Assembly: GCA_027069645.1 (NCBI GenBank)
Contig: JALXEI010000297.1
Span: 1-11,866 of the forward strand
DNA from: Hyphomicrobiales bacterium
GTDB taxonomy: Bacteria; Pseudomonadota; Alphaproteobacteria; Rhizobiales; JAKIUO01
Length of the DNA stretch: 11,866 nucleotides
Direction: 5' to 3'
Part shown: piece by piece, positions 6,165-11,866 of the stretch
Layout: each line of letters begins with the position of its first letter
Position numbering within the stretch: the first letter of the stretch is position 1
The notes under the pieces: generated by a model
The model's database searches: none
Seen by the model: only the letters and a program-made list of their open reading frames with translations
What the model was told of the DNA's origin: nothing
Made by a program: the position numbers and the translations under genes

Positions 6165-8812
6165 ATTTCAGGGATCGTAACAACAAAAAAGAGCAGATTG
6201 TTGATTTCAAAAACCGTCCGCCTGAAGAGCTCAGGCCCTTCATCAATGTGCCGAAAATTCCGGCCCTCAATCCCGACCGGCGTTCTTTCCTAAAAGGCAT
6301 TGCTGCGGGAGCGCTGGCCGCCGGACTGGTGCCGCTGGGCGGGGGCAGCGACATTAAAAAAGCCAAAGCCTTTGCCTATGAGCCCTACCCCCGAGATGAT
6401 GATCTTGAAACAGTGGTCACCAGTTGCGCCCATAATTGCGGCTCGCGTCATGTGCTGGTGGCCCACAAAAAGGGCGATGTCATTGTCCGCCTGTCCTCCG
6501 ATGACGGGCGCTACCAGCAAGGCGGGGAGTTTGGCAAGGATACCTTTGAAGAACCGCAATTGCGCGGCTGCCTGCGGGGCCGTTCCTATCGCTATCGCCT
6601 CTATTCTCCCGAACGCCTGCTTTACCCGATGAAGCGGGTCGGCAAGCGCGGCGAAGGCAAGTTCAAACGCATCAGCTGGGACCAGGCACTTGATGAAATC
6701 TCGAAGAAAATGGTGCAGCTCAAAAAGGATTATGGCCCCACCGCCATCCTCGACCAGAGCTATGCCGGGGCCTCTTATGGTGTGCTGCACAATAGCGACC
6801 AGATCGAAGGGCTGCTGGCGCGTTTTCTGGGCATGTTTGGCTGCCGCACCTCGAGCTGGTCGGTGCCGAGCTATCAGGCCACCACGTTCAGTTCGCGCAT
6901 GAATTACGGCACCATTCAGGATGGCAACGAGGACGATGCCTTTGCCCATTCAAAACTGATCATCATGTGGGGCTGGAACCCGGCCTATACTTTCCACGGT
7001 GGCAACACCTTCTATTATATGCGCATGGCGAAACAAAAGGGCTGCAAGTTCGTGCTTGTTGATCCGCAATATACCGACAGCGCCAGCGCCTATGACGCCT
7101 GGTGGATCCCCATCCGCCCCAATACAGATGCTGCCATGATGGCCGGTATGGCGCATTATATCTTCGCCAACAATCTTCAGGATCAGGCTTTTATCGACAA
7201 GTTCGTGCTCGGCATGGACAAGGGCACCATGCCAAAAGACTACAATGACGAAGAGAGCTTCAGAGAATATATCATGGGCACGCGCGACGGCACGCCCAAA
7301 ACACCGCAATGGGCGTCAGAAATCTGCGGCGTTCCTGCAAGTGACATCGAGAAACTGGCCAAAATGTATGCCACCACCAAACCCGCCGCATTGAAAGCGA
7401 GCTGGGCACCGGGTCGCAATGCCTATGGCGAGCAATATGCCCGCATGGCCAACACCCTGCAAGCCATGACCGGCAATATCGGCAAACTGGGCGGCTGCGC
7501 CGAAGGGGTGGGCAAGGCCTGGCACCCGGAAGGCACCGCCTATCCCTATGACGAATATGCCAATGTCTGGTTCGCCTCCATCAAGTCGGATCGCTGGGCG
7601 CATTGCGTTTTAAACTACCCCAATGTCAAGCGCGAGGAAATAGGTCTGTGGCCAAGGGGCGACGAGACAGACGGTACCATTCCGAATATCAAGGGCATCT
7701 TCTGGCATGGCTCCAACTGGTTCAACCAGTTGACCAACATCAACAAGGAAATCAGGGCGGTCGAAAAGCTTGAGCTGGTGGTCTGCATGGACAGCACGAT
7801 CACCCCGTCGGGGCTGTTTGCAGACTATCTGTTGCCCATCGCCACCCATTTCGAGCGGCATGATGTGGCCCTGCCCTGGTACAAGGGGCATTACTATATC
7901 CACCGGCCAAAGGTCATCGAGCCTATGGGCGAGAGCAAGACCGATTTTCAGGTCTTTACCGAACTGGCCTATCGCCTCGGCTTTGGCCCCAAATACAACC
8001 CGAAGGCATCGCGCGAATATTTCGAGCACAATGATCAGGTCGATGAAGTCTATCTGCGCGACTGGTGGAATAACCGGGTCAAAAAGCACCAGCATGTCAA
8101 GATGAGCTGGGACGATTTCAAAAAGCACGGCATTTACAAGTTCAGGCTGGAGCGTCCGCATGTTGCCTTTCAGGACAATATCGAAAAGGGCGTGCCGTTC
8201 AGTACGCCAAGCGGCAAGATCGAAATATTTTCAATGCAGCTGGCCCAGACCTACAAGGATTACAAGGGCGACTGGCGCAAGACGGCCTATGGCTACGCGA
8301 TCCCCTATATTCCGCGCTGGATCGAACCCTGGGAATGGCTGGGCGACAAAAAGAAGGCCGAAAAACATCCCTTCCACATGATCTCGCCGCATCCGCGCTG
8401 GCGCACCCATACGATTTTCAACAATATTGGCTGGCTGCGTGAGATGTACGAGCAGGAGGTGACCATCAACGCCTCGGACGCCAAAAGGCTGGGCATCAGG
8501 ACCGGCGATATTTGCGAGGTCTATAATGAGCGCGGCACCATTGTCGTTCCCGCCTATGTCACCGAGCGCGTGCATCCCGGTGTCTGCGTGGTGCATGAAG
8601 GCGTGTGGATGGACCCGGACGAAAACGGCGTTGACCGGGCCGGAAACCCCGATTTCCTGACCCTCGACAATCCCAGTCCGGCAGGTGGTTTCGCCTACAA
8701 CACTGTGCTTTGCAACATCAGAAAAAGCAACCTTGAACACAGGCCCGGCTGGGACAAGGTGGCGACGAGCCGTTCGCACATCTATCGGCGTCAAAACCGG
8801 CGTGAGCTGTAG
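6161..8812 (+). CDS. DmsA-like molybdopterin oxidoreductase, Tat-exported catalytic subunit
   Basis: The 883-aa product belongs to the DMSO reductase superfamily and aligns by eye over most of its length with E. coli DmsA: CLRGRSYRYRLYSPERLLYPMKRVGKRGEGKFKRISW, IPIRPNTDAAMMAGMAHYI, and SGKIEIFS near the cofactor-binding C-terminal domain. A Tat signal (DRRSFLKG at residues 39-46, then a hydrophobic core) predicts folded export to the periplasm. The [4Fe-4S] site reads C89-x3-C93-x3-H97 ... C137: the third Cys is His. Ser237 (SVPSYQ) aligns with the Ser that ligates Mo in DmsA. AGGAGGG lies upstream, and the start overlaps the cytochrome stop. Candidate substrates are S- or N-oxides or another oxyanion; the sequence does not decide, and it could run as a dehydrogenase. 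I give no gene symbol because DMSO activity is unproven. Confidence 0.92.
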   Translation: MNFRDRNNKKEQIVDFKNRPPEELRPFINVPKIPALNPDRRSFLKGIAAGALAAGLVPLGGGSDIKKAKAFAYEPYPRDDDLETVVTSCAHNCGSRHVLVAHKKGDVIVRLSSDDGRYQQGGEFGKDTFEEPQLRGCLRGRSYRYRLYSPERLLYPMKRVGKRGEGKFKRISWDQALDEISKKMVQLKKDYGPTAILDQSYAGASYGVLHNSDQIEGLLARFLGMFGCRTSSWSVPSYQATTFSSRMNYGTIQDGNEDDAFAHSKLIIMWGWNPAYTFHGGNTFYYMRMAKQKGCKFVLVDPQYTDSASAYDAWWIPIRPNTDAAMMAGMAHYIFANNLQDQAFIDKFVLGMDKGTMPKDYNDEESFREYIMGTRDGTPKTPQWASEICGVPASDIEKLAKMYATTKPAALKASWAPGRNAYGEQYARMANTLQAMTGNIGKLGGCAEGVGKAWHPEGTAYPYDEYANVWFASIKSDRWAHCVLNYPNVKREEIGLWPRGDETDGTIPNIKGIFWHGSNWFNQLTNINKEIRAVEKLELVVCMDSTITPSGLFADYLLPIATHFERHDVALPWYKGHYYIHRPKVIEPMGESKTDFQVFTELAYRLGFGPKYNPKASREYFEHNDQVDEVYLRDWWNNRVKKHQHVKMSWDDFKKHGIYKFRLERPHVAFQDNIEKGVPFSTPSGKIEIFSMQLAQTYKDYKGDWRKTAYGYAIPYIPRWIEPWEWLGDKKKAEKHPFHMISPHPRWRTHTIFNNIGWLREMYEQEVTINASDAKRLGIRTGDICEVYNERGTIVVPAYVTERVHPGVCVVHEGVWMDPDENGVDRAGNPDFLTLDNPSPAGGFAYNTVLCNIRKSNLEHRPGWDKVATSRSHIYRRQNRREL

Positions 8813-8826
8813 GGGAGGACAAGACA

Positions 8827-9498
8827 ATGGCCAACAAACTTAATGTTGCAAAAATCAAAGAGAACATCAAACGTCTGAAGCGCGAAACCTATGTCCCGGT
8901 CAAACCCGACATGCAAATGGGGTTCGTGCACAACAATGTCGATTGCATTGGCTGTCGCGCCTGTGAAATCGCATGCAAGGACAAGAACGGCCTGATGCCG
9001 GGACCGCGCTTTCGCCGGGTGATGTATGTGGAAGGCGGCAGCTATCCGCAGGTGTACGCCTACAAGGTCAATATGTCGTGCAATCACTGCATGGAACCGG
9101 CCTGCCTGCCCTCCTGCCCGACCGGTGCGATTTTCAAGCGCAAAAAGGACGGTATTGTCGATATTGACAGTACACTGTGCATTGGCTGTCGCAAGTGCGA
9201 AGCCGCCTGCCCGTTTGGGGCACCGCAATTCGATCCGGTGGAGAATGTCGTCAAGAAGTGCAATATGTGCGTTGACGAGATGGATGCCGGACGCCGCCCC
9301 TATTGTGTCATGGCCTGCATGATGCGGGTGCTCGACATCGGCCCCATCGACAGGATTGCTGACGGTTCCTACGACACCAAAGCCTATGGCGAAGCCGACA
9401 AGGTCAATATTGTCCGTCAGGTCAAAAGCATGGCCGATCCCGAACTGACCAACCCTTCCATCCGCTTCGTCGCCCATTCGCAGGGAAAGGTCAAATAG
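8827..9498 (+). CDS. DmsB-like ferredoxin subunit with four [4Fe-4S] motifs
   Basis: The 223-aa product has four Cys quartets with all 16 Cys present: residues 40/43/46/50 (CIGCRACEIAC), 85/88/93/97 (CNHCMEPACLPSC), 118/121/124/128 (CIGCRKCEAAC) and 145/148/160/164 (CNMC...CVMAC). This is the DmsB/PhsB/NrfC electron-transfer subunit pattern, which forms a wire of four clusters to the molybdenum subunit. It lacks its own signal peptide, as expected if it is exported by Tat together with the catalytic subunit. About 30 residues precede the first ferredoxin strand, somewhat longer than in E. coli DmsB. The start has a GGGGAGGA site and follows the catalytic gene by 14 bp. Its outer electron partner is probably the pentaheme lipoprotein, since no DmsC/NrfD gene follows. 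Confidence 0.93.
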   Translation: MANKLNVAKIKENIKRLKRETYVPVKPDMQMGFVHNNVDCIGCRACEIACKDKNGLMPGPRFRRVMYVEGGSYPQVYAYKVNMSCNHCMEPACLPSCPTGAIFKRKKDGIVDIDSTLCIGCRKCEAACPFGAPQFDPVENVVKKCNMCVDEMDAGRRPYCVMACMMRVLDIGPIDRIADGSYDTKAYGEADKVNIVRQVKSMADPELTNPSIRFVAHSQGKVK

Positions 9499-10260
9499 AT
9501 GAACAGCCGTCCTTCCGAAGTACCCACCGACAAACAGATCAGGCAATTACGCCGGGCGATCAGCGAAGATCTTGATCTGCTGGCCTATCTGCATGCGAAC
9601 GAACTGGACCGGCAGGGCTTTGAGCATTTGCGCTCTGCGCCCTTTGCCGACCATCTGGGCATTGTGCTGAACAGCCGACGGGCGAACGAAGCGCTGACTG
9701 TCCTTGATGAGGGGCTTTCCGGCGAGAGCAAAAAAGACATTTTGCAGGAGCTGGCCTGTGACTATGCGGGCATTTATCTCACTCATCAATGCTCTGTATC
9801 TCCCCATGAAAGCCCGTGGCTCGACGAGGATCATCTGGAGTGCCAGCAACCCATGTTCGAGGTGCGCAAATGGTATGAACATTACGGCATGAAGGCAAAG
9901 GACTGGCGCAAGCGTCCTGACGATCATCTCGCCACCCAACTGGCCTTTGCCGCTCATCTGATGCGCGAGAGCGATATCGAACTGGTCGAAACGGCCCGCT
10001 TTCTCGATCAGCACCTGCTCAAATGGCTGCCCGGTTTCTCCCGAAAGGTCGCAAGCCGCTGCGCCACGCCCTTTTACGCCGGGCTTGCCATGCTGACAAG
10101 TGCCTATCTCGAAGAGCTGCGCGATATGATCGAAGCTGTCACCGGTGAACAGCGCCCGGAACCCGAAAAGGAGAAACCAAAAGCCCCCGAACTGGTTTGC
10201 GGCGAAGAAATCGAAGGCCCCTTCGCCCCGCCAACGGACATTAACGGGCCGGGCTGGTAG
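9499..10260 (+). CDS. TorD/DmsD-family molybdoenzyme maturation chaperone
   Basis: The ATG directly follows the stop of the ferredoxin gene (TAG then ATG), showing tight coupling. The 253-aa product is soluble and helical, with the family core ELACDYAGIYL, SPHESPWL, VRKWYEHYGM and the RPDDHLATQLAFAAHLM block (about residues 135-151), matching the Y-x-x-x-F/G and pDH motifs of TorD/DmsD/NarJ-type proteins. Such chaperones bind the Tat signal of one specific molybdoenzyme, hold it for cofactor insertion and delay export; the adjacent DmsA-like protein is the obvious client. It has a charged Pro/Glu/Lys linker and a C-terminal tail, CGEEIEGPFAPPTDINGPGW, beyond the usual helical domain. The tail's role is unknown. 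Confidence 0.85.
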   Translation: MNSRPSEVPTDKQIRQLRRAISEDLDLLAYLHANELDRQGFEHLRSAPFADHLGIVLNSRRANEALTVLDEGLSGESKKDILQELACDYAGIYLTHQCSVSPHESPWLDEDHLECQQPMFEVRKWYEHYGMKAKDWRKRPDDHLATQLAFAAHLMRESDIELVETARFLDQHLLKWLPGFSRKVASRCATPFYAGLAMLTSAYLEELRDMIEAVTGEQRPEPEKEKPKAPELVCGEEIEGPFAPPTDINGPGW

Positions 10261-10272
10261 GAACGCCCGGCC
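10247..10272 (+). terminator. GC-rich hairpin at the end of the operon
   Basis: GGCCGGGC (10247-10254) pairs with GCCCGGCC (10265-10272) around a 10-nt loop, and the stem spans the chaperone stop codon. The next bases are mixed and not a clean T tract, so termination may be partial or factor-dependent. It marks the likely boundary between the enzyme operon and the kinase gene. Confidence 0.5.
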
Positions 10273-10362
10273 TTGCGCCTGTGGTTTATACTTATATAAA
10301 ATATAGTGATTAAAGTGTAGTCTTCTCCTGTCGCCCCTGGCAGCTCTGCAAGGCGTGAGAGA
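10273..10362 (+). promoter_or_regulatory. AT-rich leader of the sensor kinase gene
   Basis: After the hairpin there is a markedly AT-rich stretch (about 10284-10317). TTGCGC (10273-10278) and TATAAA (10295-10300), 16 bp apart, form a weak sigma-70-like candidate. A CAAGG site lies 9 nt before the ATG at 10363. The kinase may thus have its own basal promoter, as expected for a sensor that must be present before induction. Confidence 0.35.
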
Positions 10363-11866
10363 ATGATTAAAAAGCCTGTGAGTGCTGACTGGATCACAAA
10401 GAGCCTCAGCCGTAAACTGATCTTCGGGCTGGCGGCCATCATGTGTCTGGCCTCGCTGCTGTTTCTGGTGATCATAGCTCTGCTTTATTTCAATGAATTG
10501 AAAACAGAACGTGCGACAGCCTCCATGCAGATCAACCTGTTATTGCAGGCTTCTCTCGAAAACGCCATGCTAAAGCGCGACCTGCCAGGACTGACAACAA
10601 TCATTGACCGGCTGGGGGCGCAAAAACATGTGCGCCGCGTGATGATTGTCAATCCGCAGCGCAAGGTGCGCTTTTCCTCTGACCGCACAATGCTGCAAAC
10701 CATACTGTCCCCCAAAGCGCTGGGGAACTGCCCGTCCTGTCAGCCCCGTAGGCCAGAGGTAAAAAACGCTCTGCCCCGCACGCCTGCCCGTTTTATGATC
10801 GCGGATGAACGGGGCGATCTCATGCGCTCGGTCAATCCGATCTTCAACAGACCCCCCTGCTCTGTCTGTCATGGCAAACTTCAACAGCATCCGGTTAACG
10901 GGGTGCTCATTATCGATTATGAAGCCGGCAGCCTGTGGCAAAAGACCCTTATGGCTGCCCTTGTTCTTGCTCTTTGCGGAGTCGTTTTGATTGTCCTCGC
11001 CCTGATTGCCGTACACCGTTTTTTGCAAAGAGCGGTCATTCACCCCGTGCAACAACTCAATGAAGCCAGCACACGGATCGCCAGCGGACAGGCGCAGGTC
11101 CATGTCAGTTGTCAAAACCATGACGAACTGTTTCAGTTGTGCGAAGCCTTCAACAATATGGCCCGCCAGCTCGATACAACGCTTGCCGAACTGCGCGCGG
11201 GCAAGACCTTCATGCAAAAGCTCATCGACGCCATTCCCGACGGCATCCGGGTAATTGATCAGAATTTCAGGATCATTATGGCCAATCGGGCCTATGCGAA
11301 GCAGCAGGGCCTTGCCCTGTCGGAAACAAACCGGTCCCTGTGCTATCAGAGCAGCCACGGCCGCACCACGCCCTGCCCGCCCAGCCTTGTCACCTGCCCG
11401 CTTTACGAACTGCGAGAGGAGGGACAGGAGCTAAAAATCATGCACCATCACAAGCGCTGCGTTGCGACCGGGAAAACAGGTCACAAGGAAGAACAACCTG
11501 CGCAATTCCATGTCGAAATTTCCGCGGCTGCGCTCGAGACAGAGCAACCGGGTGAAAAGGGAAAAAATCGCAAGAACCTGTTTGTCGTCGAGGCTATACG
11601 TGATCTTGAACGTGAAGTCCGGGTAACGCAGGAGCAAAGACTGTCGGAACTGGGCAAGCTGGCCTCCGGCGTCGCCCATGAAATACACAACCCGCTCGGC
11701 TCCGTACGCATTGGCTTGCAGGCGCTGCTCGCTGAAGCTGACCGGCAAAAACTCGATCCGGAATTTCGCGACTATCTGCACATGGTGGACGGGGAGGTGG
11801 ATAAATGCATCGAGGTCACCAAACGGCTGCTCGATCTCTCGCAACCGCCGAGCCGCAATGAACAAC
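10363..11866 (+). CDS. Sensor histidine kinase with periplasmic CxxCH sensor and Cys-rich PAS domain, 3' end outside window
   Basis: The open frame runs from ATG 10363 to the window edge (501 codons). It has a transmembrane segment at about residues 18-42, a periplasmic sensor of about 150 residues, and a second transmembrane segment at about 194-216. A HAMP-like region (VIHPVQQLNEASTRIASG) follows, then a PAS domain starting FMQKLIDAIPDGIRVID, and the H-box LSELGKLASGVAHEIHNPLG with the phosphorylated His at about 439. The ATPase domain is cut off. The sensor holds CPSCQ (residues 123-127) and CSVCH (166-170), the latter able to bind c-type heme. The PAS region has CYQSSHGRTTPCPPSLVTCPLYE-like Cys spacing, seen in redox-type PAS sensors. 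The H-box recalls NtrB/AtoS-type kinases that pair with sigma-54 activators, which fits the promoter at 3964. The signal sensed is unknown. Confidence 0.88.
   Translation, partial: MIKKPVSADWITKSLSRKLIFGLAAIMCLASLLFLVIIALLYFNELKTERATASMQINLLLQASLENAMLKRDLPGLTTIIDRLGAQKHVRRVMIVNPQRKVRFSSDRTMLQTILSPKALGNCPSCQPRRPEVKNALPRTPARFMIADERGDLMRSVNPIFNRPPCSVCHGKLQQHPVNGVLIIDYEAGSLWQKTLMAALVLALCGVVLIVLALIAVHRFLQRAVIHPVQQLNEASTRIASGQAQVHVSCQNHDELFQLCEAFNNMARQLDTTLAELRAGKTFMQKLIDAIPDGIRVIDQNFRIIMANRAYAKQQGLALSETNRSLCYQSSHGRTTPCPPSLVTCPLYELREEGQELKIMHHHKRCVATGKTGHKEEQPAQFHVEISAAALETEQPGEKGKNRKNLFVVEAIRDLEREVRVTQEQRLSELGKLASGVAHEIHNPLGSVRIGLQALLAEADRQKLDPEFRDYLHMVDGEVDKCIEVTKRLLDLSQPPSRNEQ

Noticed and set aside
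10338..10356. Sigma-54 promoter before the sensor kinase (TGGCAG...TGCAA)
   Set aside because: The GG to GC spacing is too short by about 3 bp and the -24 element is incomplete.

Overview
The window looks like a chromosomal segment of a Gram-negative bacterium, most likely an alphaproteobacterium. The grounds are moderate GC content, a proteobacterial YgfZ, a SleB-type cell wall hydrolase with an N-terminal anchor, Tat and lipoprotein export signals, c-type cytochromes, and a sigma-54 promoter with IHF sites. I cannot name the genus.

Left part (1-3430), housekeeping genes: ygfZ (minus strand, cut by the window edge) diverges from a dihydroorotase gene (pyrC type, 867-2204). The dihydroorotase gene overlaps tail to tail by 13 bp with a minus-strand gene for an anchored SleB-like cell wall hydrolase (2192-3430).

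Middle (3431-4053): about 620 bp of AT-rich DNA in which I find no convincing gene. It holds a near-perfect sigma-54 promoter (3964-3980), two perfect matches to the IHF consensus spaced 105 bp apart, and a 13-bp palindrome further upstream. This is the layout of an enhancer-dependent promoter, and it points at the genes to the right.

Right part (4054-10260), a likely operon: a small exported protein ending in a YDIRGWH block; an exported Met/Gly repeat protein made of Gly-Met-X triplets encoded by a 27-bp tandem repeat; a pentaheme c-type cytochrome lipoprotein; a Tat-exported DmsA-like molybdopterin oxidoreductase; a DmsB-like subunit with four [4Fe-4S] motifs; and a TorD/DmsD-like chaperone. 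There is no DmsC/NrfD-type membrane anchor gene. The pentaheme lipoprotein therefore probably connects the periplasmic molybdoenzyme to the electron transport chain. The substrate is unknown.

Right end (10363-11866): a histidine kinase, cut by the window edge. It has a periplasmic sensor with a heme-binding CxxCH motif and a degenerate partner (CPSCQ), a HAMP-like region, a Cys-rich PAS domain and an H-box. A hairpin and an AT-rich gap separate it from the operon. The simplest model is that this kinase senses redox state or substrate and acts through an NtrC-type activator, probably encoded just outside the window, on the sigma-54 promoter. The combination reads as a self-contained, inducible respiratory module that I cannot match to a described system.
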